DNA of 64,000 bases from Candidatus Gastranaerophilales bacterium (GTDB lineage Bacteria > Cyanobacteriota > Vampirovibrionia > Gastranaerophilales > Gastranaerophilaceae). The stretch covers positions 4,525 to 68,524 of the forward strand of contig CAJUPC010000005.1 of NCBI GenBank assembly GCA_910588555.1, given 5' to 3'. Shown here in pieces: positions 51,727 to 60,635 of this stretch. Position 1 is the stretch's first letter. Each line of letters starts with the position of its first letter. The translations under genes were made by a program, and so were the position numbers. The notes beneath the pieces are model-generated. The model was not told the DNA's origin and ran no database searches. It worked only from the letters and a program-made list of their open reading frames with translations.

Positions 51727-52152
51727 TTATATCTTTTCAACAGTTAATATCAAACTGTCATATTTTAAAATTCTAACTTCTGTTCCGACTTCAATGGTTT
51801 CTTCGCATTCTGTTCGAGCTTCCCATCTTTCATCGTAAATTGTAATTGCCCCCGAATATTTTGTTACAGGTTCAATTACTTTTACTATTTTTCCTATGTA
51901 TTTGCCTTCCATTCCTGTTTGTTGTTCTTTTGTTTCTCTGTGTTTTAAAAGAACGGGGCGCAATAGAATTATTGAAAGTATAGATAATAAAACAAAAATT
52001 ACTGTTAAGGTAACCCAATCTTCTACAAATAAAGCAATAACTGATGTCACAAATCCTGCAAAAGCAAGATTTAAGAAAAACATAGAAGGTACTATCATTT
52101 CAAATATAATAAAAATAAGACCGAGTATTGCATAAATTTCCCATAAAACCAT
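51727..52152 (-). CDS. NfeD-like membrane protein
   Basis: 141 residues. Two to three membrane helices (AILGLIFIIFEMIVPSMFFL, WVTLTVIFVLLSILSIILL) and a C-terminal OB-fold domain (GKIVKVIEPVTKYSGAITIY, VGTEVRILKYDSLILTVEKI). NfeD and SPFH proteins are typically encoded together and interact; here NfeD comes first. Ribosome binding site AAAGGAGAG. Confidence 0.92.
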   Translation of the reverse strand: MVLWEIYAILGLIFIIFEMIVPSMFFLNLAFAGFVTSVIALFVEDWVTLTVIFVLLSILSIILLRPVLLKHRETKEQQTGMEGKYIGKIVKVIEPVTKYSGAITIYDERWEARTECEETIEVGTEVRILKYDSLILTVEKI

Positions 52153-52198
52153 ATATTTCTCTCCTTTTGCCGTATTATAACATAATTTTTATTTATTG

Positions 52199-52204
52199 TA
52201 AAAT
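52199..52204 (+). promoter_or_regulatory. -10 box of rqcH, leaderless arrangement
   Basis: TAAAAT ends 6 nt before the ATG at 52211; no ribosome binding site; weak -35. Confidence 0.5.
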
Positions 52205-52210
52205 ATTTAT

Positions 52211-53608
52211 ATGATAAATTTTGACAGTTTAAGTTTGAAAAATTGGATAGAAGAAAATTTAGAGTTTTTATCGGGTGCTAGAATTCAAAAAATTCAACAG
52301 CCGACAAGACGCGATTTTGTATTTTCTGTCAGAAATAATGGAGAAACACGTAAACTATATATTAATATCAATCCCGAATTTCATCATATTTGTTTTATGA
52401 GTAAAGAAAACGAGGAAAAAAGATTGATAGAAATTCCGCAAAAACCTCCTATGTTTTGTATGCTTTTGCGTAAATATCTTGAAAATTCAAGAATATCAAA
52501 GGTTTTACAACCTCCTTACGAAAGGATTATTGAATTTTATATTGAAACTTTTAATGAGTTGTCTGAAAAAATTTATCTCTGTCTTGCAGTGGAATTTATG
52601 GGTAAACATTCCAACATGGTTTTATATAACTATGATACGAACATGATTTTAGGATGTGCGCATAATGTTGGAGCTGAAAAGAGCCGTGAGCGTGAAATGG
52701 CAGGAGGACTTCCTTACGTGTATCCGTCGGGACGTCCTACTCAATGGTATTCTACAGGGCATTCTTTCAACAATAATTCTGAGATTGATAATTATTATGC
52801 AGAGTGCATTTATGATGACAAATTTAAAAAATTAAAAGACAGATTAAAGCAGATTCTTAATCGCAAACTAAAAAAAGACCGTTCGTCACTTAATAAAATG
52901 CTGTATAAACTTGAAAAAGAAGTCGAGTCTGATAAATATCGTCTTTATGGCGATTTGATAATGGCAAATCTTTATAATAACAAGGATTATTCTAAATTCA
53001 TCAGAGTTTTTGATTATGAAAATAACAAAGAAATTACAATTGATTTAGATGAAACAATTACGTTAAAAGAAAACGCAAATAAATTTTATAAGCTCTATAA
53101 CAAAGCCAAAACTTCGCTGAATAAGTTGTCCGAGCTTTCAAATGATTTGAAAGAACAAATTAATTATTATGAACAAATTCAATATTCACTTGATTTAGCA
53201 AAGTCTATAGAAGATTTGCTTGAAATAAAGCCGGAAATTGAGCCTGAAGAGGTTAAAAAAACAGTTAAAAAATCTGCACTTGAGCCTTTGGAATTTGAAA
53301 TTGACGGCGCCAAAATCTATGTCGGACGTAACAACAAACAAAATGATTTTATTGTTTCAAAGCTTTCACGCGATGAGGATTTGTGGTTTCATACAAAAGA
53401 CTGTGCGGGTTCACATGTTCTGCTGAGAACAGAAAACCCATCTGATGAATTGATTTTGAAATGTGCTGAACTTGCCAAAGAATATTCAAAAGGTTCAAAT
53501 TCTTCTAAAGTCGGAGTTATTTATACTAAGCGAAAATATTTGAAAAAGCCGCCAAAAGCCAATTTGGGTTATGTAATATACAAAAATGAACGGGAAATAA
53601 TCCTGTAA
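52211..53608 (+). CDS. rqcH: NFACT family ribosome quality-control protein RqcH
   Basis: Binds stalled 50S subunits and recruits tRNA-Ala to add C-terminal Ala tails. NFACT-N is at residues 1 to about 190 (PPMFCMLLRKYLENSRI, AVEFMGKHSNMVLYNY). A long coiled coil follows (about 200-330), and then NFACT-R with DLWFHTKDCAGSHVLLR. The D-R pair needed for tRNA recruitment in Bacillus RqcH appears as E-R (PPYERIIEF), a conservative change. At 465 residues it is shorter than Bacillus RqcH (about 570) because it ends just after NFACT-R. Confidence 0.92.
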   Translation: MINFDSLSLKNWIEENLEFLSGARIQKIQQPTRRDFVFSVRNNGETRKLYININPEFHHICFMSKENEEKRLIEIPQKPPMFCMLLRKYLENSRISKVLQPPYERIIEFYIETFNELSEKIYLCLAVEFMGKHSNMVLYNYDTNMILGCAHNVGAEKSREREMAGGLPYVYPSGRPTQWYSTGHSFNNNSEIDNYYAECIYDDKFKKLKDRLKQILNRKLKKDRSSLNKMLYKLEKEVESDKYRLYGDLIMANLYNNKDYSKFIRVFDYENNKEITIDLDETITLKENANKFYKLYNKAKTSLNKLSELSNDLKEQINYYEQIQYSLDLAKSIEDLLEIKPEIEPEEVKKTVKKSALEPLEFEIDGAKIYVGRNNKQNDFIVSKLSRDEDLWFHTKDCAGSHVLLRTENPSDELILKCAELAKEYSKGSNSSKVGVIYTKRKYLKKPPKANLGYVIYKNEREIIL

Positions 53609-54828
53609 TGTTGGACGAAAATTTAAACATATCTGATAATATTGATATGGCAAGGAAAAATATTATTGCACTTGTTGATTGTGATTCATTTTTTGTATCG
53701 TGTGAGCAGGCGGTTAATCCGGATTTGAAAGGCAAACCCGTCTGTGTTATGTCGGGACGCGGACAATGCGTTATTTCACGCTCGAAAGAAGCGAAAAAGC
53801 TCGGGATAAGAATGGGTATGCCGTATTTTCAAATTGAAGGTGTGATGAAAAAAGCAACTTTTATTAATGCACATCATGATTTGTATGCGGAAATCTCTGA
53901 AAAAGTTATGGAAGTTTTGAAATCTTTTAGCCCGAAAGTTGAAGTTTATTCTATAGATGAGGCTTTTGTTGATTTGACGGGATTGGAACGGCTTTACAAA
54001 CGAAATTATCTTGAAATCGCAAAAATGATTAGAGAGGAAGTTTTAAAAAAAGTTGATGTTCCTGTTTCTATCGGTGTAAGTTCGTCTAAATCACTTGCGA
54101 AACTTGCTTCTGACAAGGCTAAAAAACTTGAAGAGGGTGTGTTTTTAATAGGCTCCAGAAAAATTACACCGCTTTTACAAAAAACTTCTATTGATGAAAT
54201 TTGGGGTATTGGTAAAAATTTATCTCAACTGTTGAGGAAAAACGGTATTCTAACTGCTTACGAACTTATTTGTCAGGATGATTTGTGGCTCGACAAGCAA
54301 ATCGGTATAAGAGGTTTGGAAATGAAACATGAGCTTATGGGTGAAATGGTTTCGGCTGTATCCGATGAGATTAAACTGCCAAAATCTATTCAAAAAACCT
54401 GTGCGCTTGCAAAATTTACTTCCGATAAAAATTATTTGAAAAATTCGCTTAATTATCATATTCACAGAGCCTGCGTAAAACTTAGAAAAATTAATGCAAA
54501 ATGTAAAGGTGTGACTTTATTTTTGAGAACAAAGGATTTTAAGGTGCATTGCGAGAAAAAAGTTCTGAACACAGGTACTGATTTTGAACTTGAAATTTCT
54601 GATATTATATTTAATCTTTTGGATAAGCTTTATAATCCGAGTATTTTGTACAGAAGTACAGGTGTAATTCTTGATACGTTTGTGTTTAACGATAAAATGC
54701 AAATGTCACTATTTGGTGACTCTGATGCAGATGAAAAAAAAGAAAAATTGTCCAAGTGTTTTGATAAACTTGAGGAAAAATTTGGTAAAAATATAATTCA
54801 AACTGGCTTTATTAAAGAGGATGTATGA
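53608..54828 (+). CDS. Y-family DNA polymerase, UmuC-like
   Basis: Translesion polymerase. Catalytic Asp in IIALVDCDSFFVSCEQ and Asp/Glu in VYSIDEAFVDLTGL are intact. GQCVISRSKEAKKLGIRMGMPYF is UmuC-like rather than DinB-like. Little-finger domain follows, and QMSLFG near the C-terminus is a beta-clamp motif. Start: ATG 53608 overlaps the rqcH stop (TAATG). ATG 53647 is an alternative with its own TTGGAC-18-GATAAT-6 promoter. No umuD in the window. Confidence 0.92.
   Translation: MLDENLNISDNIDMARKNIIALVDCDSFFVSCEQAVNPDLKGKPVCVMSGRGQCVISRSKEAKKLGIRMGMPYFQIEGVMKKATFINAHHDLYAEISEKVMEVLKSFSPKVEVYSIDEAFVDLTGLERLYKRNYLEIAKMIREEVLKKVDVPVSIGVSSSKSLAKLASDKAKKLEEGVFLIGSRKITPLLQKTSIDEIWGIGKNLSQLLRKNGILTAYELICQDDLWLDKQIGIRGLEMKHELMGEMVSAVSDEIKLPKSIQKTCALAKFTSDKNYLKNSLNYHIHRACVKLRKINAKCKGVTLFLRTKDFKVHCEKKVLNTGTDFELEISDIIFNLLDKLYNPSILYRSTGVILDTFVFNDKMQMSLFGDSDADEKKEKLSKCFDKLEEKFGKNIIQTGFIKEDV
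53611..53640 (+). promoter_or_regulatory. possible internal leaderless promoter of the Y-family polymerase
   Basis: TTGGAC, 18 nt, GATAAT, 6 nt, ATG 53647. It would give a product starting MARKNIIALVDCDSFF, 13 residues shorter than from the coupled ATG. Confidence 0.45.
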
Positions 54829-54839
54829 TTTTTATTATT

Positions 54840-54869
54840 TAAAAAGCTCCCATTAAGGGAGCTTTTTTG
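54840..54869. terminator. terminator between polymerase and SLH gene
   Basis: AAAAGCTCCC / GGGAGCTTTT stem with A/T runs; serves both convergent genes. Confidence 0.85.
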
Positions 54870-54873
54870 TTGA

Positions 54874-56016
54874 TTATTCGAAAATCCAACCGTTTGTAAG
54901 GTCAATTTTTAGAGGTTTTAATAACTTCATATAAATTACGCCCTCAGGTGTAACATCAAGTTTTTCACCTTTTAAAGTTGCTCTTACAAACTTCATAAAC
55001 CAGTTTCTGTCTTTTTTAATTTCGCAGACGCCGTTTAATGCAACTGTTTGGTCATTTGCAGTTGTTAAAAGTGAATTGTCAAGCACAAGAACACCGTTTC
55101 TCACAAACCATTTTCCGCTTCTTACATCAAGGTATTGTCCTTTTAAGTTTGCACCTTTTTTTACAAGAATAAATTTTTCTTTTGTAACATAGTTTTCGGG
55201 AGCAGAGGCAATATAAATTTCTCCAGGTTGTGATGATTGAGAACTTGCATAATTGCTTAATTTAATCGGTAAAAGAGTTCCGGCAGGAATTGTTCCGATA
55301 CTTCCCTGCACTGTTGCGTTTTCAATAACAAAACCTTCGCCGACTTTTTTACGCATTGCTTCTGCAAGTTTTGCGTTCGGGTTTAATTTAGCCTGTTCTT
55401 TCATTTCATAAAGAATTGCGGCAACTTCCGCTCTTGTTGCAGCTCTATTCGCTTGAATTTTTGCTTTGTGTTCTGAAGGTATTGTCACCAGCATATCAAG
55501 AATTTCAGCCTTGCCCGCAGGAATTACGAATGACTCGGGAATTTCGTCCAAATCTGCATATTTTTTGGAAAGTACTTCTTTAGCTTTTAGTAAGCTTATT
55601 TCTTCTGTTGTTAAAGCATTAACTGCTACAGTAATTGACTCGGCTCTTGTTACAGTGTCATCGGGTCTGAATGTTCCGCCTTCAACAGGACAAGAAATTA
55701 AATCAAAATATAATGCTTTTTGAATTGACTCATAAGCCCAGTATGAAGGTTCAATATCCGTAAAGTTTACGGGCTGGGCAACATTTGTATGTTCCTGCCC
55801 CAGTGCTTTGATAGCCATTGAAGCAAATTCTGCACGTGTAACATTATCATCAGGTTTAAATGTTCCGTCAGGATAACCTACAATTACGCCTTGTTCCGTT
55901 AAAATTTCAATCTGTTTTGCTGCCCAGTGTGTTGAAGCTACATCAGGGTATGCAAGTGCGGGAATTGTAATTAACAAAGCCGCAAACAGTGAAAGAGTTT
56001 TAAATAAATTCTTCAT
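54874..56016 (-). CDS. SLH-domain envelope protein with C-terminal beta module
   Basis: 380 residues. ATG 56016 with AGGAGG upstream gives the signal peptide MKNLFKTLSLFAALLITIPALA; a longer in-frame start would add 10 residues before it. SLH units: YPDVASTHWAAKQIEILTEQ..GYPDGTFKPDDNVTRAEFA and FTDIEPSYWAYESIQKALY..GGTFRPDDTVTRAES, with a weaker third one to about residue 200. The C-terminal half (GTIPAGTLLPIKLSNYASS, ILVKKGANLKGQY, LVLDNSLLTTANDQTVALNG) resembles the module at 37214 and 46410. Likely anchors outer envelope to peptidoglycan, as in cyanobacteria. Confidence 0.88.
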   Translation of the reverse strand: MKNLFKTLSLFAALLITIPALAYPDVASTHWAAKQIEILTEQGVIVGYPDGTFKPDDNVTRAEFASMAIKALGQEHTNVAQPVNFTDIEPSYWAYESIQKALYFDLISCPVEGGTFRPDDTVTRAESITVAVNALTTEEISLLKAKEVLSKKYADLDEIPESFVIPAGKAEILDMLVTIPSEHKAKIQANRAATRAEVAAILYEMKEQAKLNPNAKLAEAMRKKVGEGFVIENATVQGSIGTIPAGTLLPIKLSNYASSQSSQPGEIYIASAPENYVTKEKFILVKKGANLKGQYLDVRSGKWFVRNGVLVLDNSLLTTANDQTVALNGVCEIKKDRNWFMKFVRATLKGEKLDVTPEGVIYMKLLKPLKIDLTNGWIFE

Positions 56017-56070
56017 ACTTTTCCTCCTATTTGTAATATTATACATTATTAATATTTTTTACGGCAACAT

Positions 56071-56098
56071 TTAAAGTTATGTAAATATATGATATAAT
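56071..56098 (+). promoter_or_regulatory. leaderless promoter of hydE
   Basis: TTAAAG, 16 nt, TATAAT, 6 nt, ATG at 56105; no ribosome binding site. Confidence 0.6.
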
Positions 56099-56104
56099 TT
56101 ATAC

Positions 56105-57091
56105 ATGGATTTTTCAAAAGACGAAATAATTGAAATCTTACAAGATGACGGTCAAAATGATTGGCTCTTTTCTCTTGCCGATAAAACAAGAAAAGAATTT
56201 GTCGGAGATGAGGTTCATTTAAGAGGACTTATAGAGTTTTCGAATATCTGTAAATGCAACTGCAAATATTGCGGTTTGCGTTCAGAAAACAAATTTGTTC
56301 AAAGATATAGAATTGAACCCGAAGATATTATATCTTACGCACAAAATGCAGTTGATATGGGGTACAAAACGATTGTTCTTCAATCGGGTGAAGATAAATT
56401 TTTTTCAAGAGAAATATTATGTGATGTAATAAAAGAGATAAAAAAACTTGATACTGCATTAACTTTAAGTATAGGTGAACGCTCTTTTGATGATTACAAA
56501 GCTTTTAAAGACTGTGGTGCAGACAGGTATTTAATAAGAATTGAAACAACTGACAGGTATTTATATAAAAAACTTCATCCGAATATGGATTTTGATAACA
56601 GATTAAGATGTTTGAGAGATTTACGTGCTCTCGGGTATGAAGTCGGTACCGGTTGTCTTGTCGGGCTCCCCGAGCAAACTATAGAATCTCTTGCTGACGA
56701 TATTTTGTTTTTTAAAGAAATTAATGCTGATATGATAGGAATAGGTCCGTTTCTACCACATCCTCAAACGCCTTTGAAAGCTGCTGTGCATGGAAGTTTT
56801 ACTCTTGCATTGAAAGTTATGGCTCTTACAAGAATTTTATTGAAAAATATAAATATTCCTGCAACTACGGCTATGGAAACTCTGAATTCGAACGGAAGAC
56901 TTATTGCGCTTCAATGCGGTGCAAATGTCGTTATGCCGAATGTGAATTCTTCGGAATACAGAAAAAAATATGAGATTTATCCGAATAAGTCTTCTATAAC
57001 AGGTTCAAAAGAAGTAAATGATTTTGAAACTAAACTTAAATCAATAGGCAGAACAATTTCAAAAGATTACGGTTTCAGAAACAACTCTTAA
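56105..57091 (+). CDS. hydE: [FeFe]-hydrogenase maturase HydE (radical SAM)
   Basis: Radical SAM enzyme that, with HydF and HydG, builds the H-cluster of [FeFe] hydrogenase. VHLRGLIEFSNICKCNCKYC gives the CxxxCxxC cluster motif, followed by GLRSENKFVQRYRIEPEDI as in HydE rather than biotin synthase. TIVLQSGEDKFF, GTGCLVGLPEQTIESLADDI and IGIGPFLPHPQTPL fit the family. 328 residues. hydF, hydG and the hydrogenase are not in the window; their presence elsewhere would indicate fermentative hydrogen production. Confidence 0.88.
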   Translation: MDFSKDEIIEILQDDGQNDWLFSLADKTRKEFVGDEVHLRGLIEFSNICKCNCKYCGLRSENKFVQRYRIEPEDIISYAQNAVDMGYKTIVLQSGEDKFFSREILCDVIKEIKKLDTALTLSIGERSFDDYKAFKDCGADRYLIRIETTDRYLYKKLHPNMDFDNRLRCLRDLRALGYEVGTGCLVGLPEQTIESLADDILFFKEINADMIGIGPFLPHPQTPLKAAVHGSFTLALKVMALTRILLKNINIPATTAMETLNSNGRLIALQCGANVVMPNVNSSEYRKKYEIYPNKSSITGSKEVNDFETKLKSIGRTISKDYGFRNNS

Positions 57092-57147
57092 CAAAATTCC
57101 ATTATTATATAATGGATGTTATAATAATTTTATAAAAAGGGGATAGT

Positions 57148-57840
57148 ATGACAGATAACAATAACAAACCAGTGGTTAATTTGATTTCAAAACCGCAAAA
57201 TATGCTTAAAACAGTTTACACAGCCTGCAGAACTTGCTACAGTGCTGATTATCCGATAAATATTTACAACAGTACTGATGATGAAGAAAAAATGCTTAAA
57301 CTTATTGAACGCGTAATATCATCAGGACATTATTCAACAATTGAACACATTCAGGTAAGTTTTGCAATCTCAAATGTTTCAAGAGCTTGTACGCACCAGC
57401 TTGTAAGACACCGTCACATGTCTTTTTCTCAAAAATCTCAAAGATATGTTAAAGAAAAAGGGCAGTTTGATTACATAATTCCTCCTACAATTGAAAAAAA
57501 TTCTGAATTAAAAGAAAAATTTGTTCAATTTATGGGTAAGATTTCTGAACAGTATCAGGAATTTGTAGACGCAGGAATTCCTGCAGAAGATGCAAGATTT
57601 GTACTGCCAAACGCAGCTTCAAGCTCACTTGTTGTTAGTATGAATTTGAGAGAATTAATTCACGTTGCAAATTTAAGACTTTGTACACGTGCTCAATATG
57701 AAATCAGAACTATGGTTAAGATGATGTGCGATGAACTTATAAAAGAAGAACCTTGGTTAAAACCTTATCTTGTTCCAAAATGTGAAAGATTAGGTTTTTG
57801 TGATGAAGATAAATCTTGCGGGAGAATGAAAACAAGATAA
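57148..57840 (+). CDS. thyX: flavin-dependent thymidylate synthase
   Basis: Makes dTMP from dUMP using methylene-tetrahydrofolate, FAD and NADPH. The ThyX signature QLVRHRHMSFSQKSQRYV carries RHRx7S. VLPNAASSSLVVSMNLRELIHV and LRLCTRAQYEIRTM contain the substrate residues. 230 residues. AAAAGGGG ribosome binding site. The stop overlaps the ATG of the antiporter gene (TAATG). Confidence 0.96.
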   Translation: MTDNNNKPVVNLISKPQNMLKTVYTACRTCYSADYPINIYNSTDDEEKMLKLIERVISSGHYSTIEHIQVSFAISNVSRACTHQLVRHRHMSFSQKSQRYVKEKGQFDYIIPPTIEKNSELKEKFVQFMGKISEQYQEFVDAGIPAEDARFVLPNAASSSLVVSMNLRELIHVANLRLCTRAQYEIRTMVKMMCDELIKEEPWLKPYLVPKCERLGFCDEDKSCGRMKTR

Positions 57841-59138
57841 TGTTTTTGTTTAATCCGATTATTATATCCGTTATACTTCTTTGTGCTTTATGCCTTTGCA
57901 GGGTAAATGTACTGCTTGCTCTTCTTGTTTCAGCAGTTGTTGCTGGAAAATTTGCAGGTATGCACGCTTCTGAAATTATGGATGTTTTTATTAACGGAAT
58001 GGGACAAAACAGTGAAACCGCATTAAGTTATATTCTTTTAGGAACTTTCGCAGCGGCTATGGCGCATACTGGTCTTGCTGATGTCCTTGCTAAAAGAATT
58101 GCTTTACTCATAAAAAATAATAAATTTATTTTACTCTTAATTTTAACTTTGCTGGCATGTGCGTCGCAAAACTTAATCCCTGTGCATATTGCATTTATAC
58201 CTGTTATAATTCCGCCGTTAATCGGTTTAATGAATAAACTAAAACTTGACCGCAGGGCGGTTTCTTGTGCACTGTGTTTTGGGCTAGTTGCACCTTATAT
58301 TGTATTTCCAGCAGGGTTTGGATTGATTTTCCAAAGACTTCTTGCAGATAACATGACCGCAAATGGAATTGCAGTCGGCGTTGATGATGTGTGGAAATCT
58401 GTATGGATTTTGGGTGTTGGATTGTTTGTGGGACTTTTGTGGGCGGTTTTTATATCTTACAGAAAACCGCGAGAATACGAAGATATTCCGTTTAGAGAAG
58501 AAAGACGCAGGTCTTTGCGATTTACAGGAAGTCATTATATAACGCTTTTAGCTGCTATCGCAACTCTTGCAGTTCAGCTGCTTACAAAATCACTTCCTCT
58601 CGGCGCCTTGATTGGTTTGACAATAATTTTCGGAACTCGTGCAATTAATCCCGAAAAAATGGATACTCTTATAAATGAAGGTATTGGATTAATGGGTTAT
58701 GTCGCATTTGTAATGCTTGTTGCAGCGGGTTTTGCAGGTGTGTTAAAATCAACAGGTTCTATTGAAGTGCTGGTAAACGGATTAATTCCTTTTATGCTTG
58801 GTTCAAAACTTGTTGCGGCGGGTTTAATGCTTATTGTCGGCTTGTTTATAACAATTGGTATCGGAACGTCGTTTGGTACAATTCCGATTTTGGCTGTTTT
58901 GTTTGTTCCGATATTTATAAATTTAGGATTTAACCCGGCTCAGGCAATTGTTGTATTTGCAGCAGCGGCGGCACTAGGGGATGCAGGTTCGCCTGCGTCG
59001 GGAACTACACTCGGGCCTACGGCGGGATTAGGAATTGACGGTCAGCACAAACACATTGATGACACATGTATCCCGACATTTTTGCATTACAATATTTCGT
59101 TGATTTTATTTGCACTTATTGCTGTTTACTTATTTTAA
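57840..59138 (+). CDS. NhaC/YuiF-type Na+/H+ antiporter family protein
   Basis: 432 residues from ATG 57840, which overlaps the thyX stop; a longer frame from 57816 would start inside thyX and is rejected. About 11-12 membrane helices. Family features: HAYIPV-like SQNLIPVHIAFIPVIIPPL, FITIGIGTSFGTIPILAVLF, and AAALGDAGSPASGTTLGPTAGL near the end with a conserved Asp. Could carry Na+/H+ or an amino acid such as histidine; substrate uncertain. Confidence 0.88.
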   Translation: MFLFNPIIISVILLCALCLCRVNVLLALLVSAVVAGKFAGMHASEIMDVFINGMGQNSETALSYILLGTFAAAMAHTGLADVLAKRIALLIKNNKFILLLILTLLACASQNLIPVHIAFIPVIIPPLIGLMNKLKLDRRAVSCALCFGLVAPYIVFPAGFGLIFQRLLADNMTANGIAVGVDDVWKSVWILGVGLFVGLLWAVFISYRKPREYEDIPFREERRRSLRFTGSHYITLLAAIATLAVQLLTKSLPLGALIGLTIIFGTRAINPEKMDTLINEGIGLMGYVAFVMLVAAGFAGVLKSTGSIEVLVNGLIPFMLGSKLVAAGLMLIVGLFITIGIGTSFGTIPILAVLFVPIFINLGFNPAQAIVVFAAAAALGDAGSPASGTTLGPTAGLGIDGQHKHIDDTCIPTFLHYNISLILFALIAVYLF

Positions 59139-59151
59139 TAAAAAAATAAAA

Positions 59152-59225
59152 TGGCCCCGGCGCGATTCGAACGCGCGATCTTTGGTTTAGGAAACCACTG
59201 CTCTATCCTGCTGAGCTACGAAGCC
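59152..59225 (-). tRNA. tRNA-Arg (anticodon CCT)
   Basis: 74-nt cloverleaf on the minus strand. Acceptor GGCTTCG / CGGGGCC with two G-T pairs, D-stem GCTC / GAGC, anticodon loop TTCCTAA (CCT, codon AGG), T-stem GCGCG / CGCGC with TTCGAAT. CCA not encoded. 5 bp after the next tRNA-Arg. Confidence 0.92.
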
Positions 59226-59230
59226 ATATA

Positions 59231-59307
59231 TGGTGTGCTTGATGCGATTCGAACGCACGACCTTTTCCTTCGGAGGGAAACGCTCTATCCGACTGAGCTA
59301 CAAGCAC
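59231..59307 (-). tRNA. tRNA-Arg (anticodon CCG), CCA encoded
   Basis: Acceptor GTGCTTG / CAAGCAC, anticodon stem TTTCC / GGAAA with loop CTCCGAA (CCG, codon CGG), T-loop TTCGAAT, then an encoded CCA at 59231-59233. Its first base is also the last base of the LCP gene stop codon, so it must be cut from that transcript or have an internal promoter. Confidence 0.92.
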
Positions 59308-60626
59308 TAATTACCTGATAACAATATCGTAAAATCAGTTTCTCCACAATAGAAATTTACCGGATCATATACAAACTGTAAGCCTCCGAATGTTTCATTT
59401 TTCTTTTTTAACCAGTTAAAATATTCATTAGTAACTTTATTTGAATGTGCAATAAATTGAGAGTGAGCACGAGTTACAGTACCTGTACATTTAACTTCTA
59501 TTCCCGAATTTTTTACAACTTCTTTCATTTTGGATGTTAATTCAGAAGACGGTGTCAAAATGCCTGCAGTAAGCTGTAATGTTTCATCAATATGGACTCT
59601 ATCTCTGTAAATTACACGGTTTACAACTTCCTGCGTTTTTTCAGGATCTAAAATCCAGTAGCTGATATAACCTTTAAGGTTTGGGGCTCCGGGAAGCATT
59701 GCTATCTCAATTTTATCCATATCAATATGTTTTGCAAGAGCCGCATACTGAGTCATTTCATAAAAAGACATATCTGTTTTTACGTATTTTTTAGCAACTG
59801 AAATTATTTCAGGAATTTTTGTAATTGTTGAAGGTTGTTTCAGTTGAGTTAACAAGCTTCTCAAAAGCCATTGCTGACGGTGTGTTCTTCCAATGTCGCC
59901 GAGTGCATCATGTCTAAATCTTAAATATTCAACAGCCTGCTGTCCGTCTAAATGGTGGTCGCCTTTAGAGAAATTAATATGTAATTTACCTGCATAATCG
60001 TGATAACGCATTGGTTTTTCAATATAAATGTCAACTCCGCCCATCGCATCAACAATAGCTTTAACAGCGTCGTCATGAACCATTATATATTTGTCGATAC
60101 GTACTCCAAGAGTGTCTTCAACAGTACGTTTAGTCATTTCAACGCCGCCTATGGCATGAGCTGCGTTAATTTTGTTTACTCCGTTGTTTTTGGGTAAATA
60201 AACTTTACTGTCACGAGGAATTGAGAGTGCGTTTACTGATTTTGTTTTCGGGTCTATATTTATTAAAATAATAGTATCAGTTCTTGTACCGGTCCACAAA
60301 TCATCAGGGTTTCCGCTTGCATCAACTCCAAGGAACAAAATATTTTGGCGTCTTAGACCGAACGGCAATGCAAAATCTGCATGTTCTTTACGGGAATTAC
60401 TCATGGCTAATTGGTGAAACAGTTTGGTAATTGGAGAGTCTTCTCCAAAATTTTTTTCAAGGAAATTTTCATTATCTGCAAGTACAAAAATACTGAGAAT
60501 AACTCCGATGAAAACGATTATCATTCCGATTAAAACTTTAGCAAAAGATGAGCTTTCTTCTCTATTTTGTTTAACCTGTTTTATAAATGTATCTGTTCTT
60601 TTTCTTCTTTGAGTACTGTTTGTCAT
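59307..60626 (-). CDS. LytR-CpsA-Psr (LCP) family ligase with LytR_C domain
   Basis: 439 residues. Basic cytoplasmic start, one membrane helix (KVLIGMIIVFIGVILSIFVLA), then the LCP domain outside the membrane: RTDTIILINIDPKTKSVNALSIPRDSKV, KINAAHAIGG, YLRFRHDALGDIGRTHRQQ carry the conserved Arg/Asp residues. C-terminal LytR_C-like domain (about residues 345-430). LCP proteins transfer glycopolymers from lipid carriers to peptidoglycan. Ribosome binding site GAGGAA. Two tRNA-Arg genes follow directly. Confidence 0.94.
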   Translation of the reverse strand: MTNSTQRRKRTDTFIKQVKQNREESSSFAKVLIGMIIVFIGVILSIFVLADNENFLEKNFGEDSPITKLFHQLAMSNSRKEHADFALPFGLRRQNILFLGVDASGNPDDLWTGTRTDTIILINIDPKTKSVNALSIPRDSKVYLPKNNGVNKINAAHAIGGVEMTKRTVEDTLGVRIDKYIMVHDDAVKAIVDAMGGVDIYIEKPMRYHDYAGKLHINFSKGDHHLDGQQAVEYLRFRHDALGDIGRTHRQQWLLRSLLTQLKQPSTITKIPEIISVAKKYVKTDMSFYEMTQYAALAKHIDMDKIEIAMLPGAPNLKGYISYWILDPEKTQEVVNRVIYRDRVHIDETLQLTAGILTPSSELTSKMKEVVKNSGIEVKCTGTVTRAHSQFIAHSNKVTNEYFNWLKKKNETFGGLQFVYDPVNFYCGETDFTILLSGN

Positions 60627-60635
60627 ATTATTCCT

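Noticed and set aside
57100..57147. Possible riboswitch or folate-linked leader before thyX
   Set aside because: Only about 55 bp, AT-rich, with a promoter and AAAAGGGG site; no structured element is visible.
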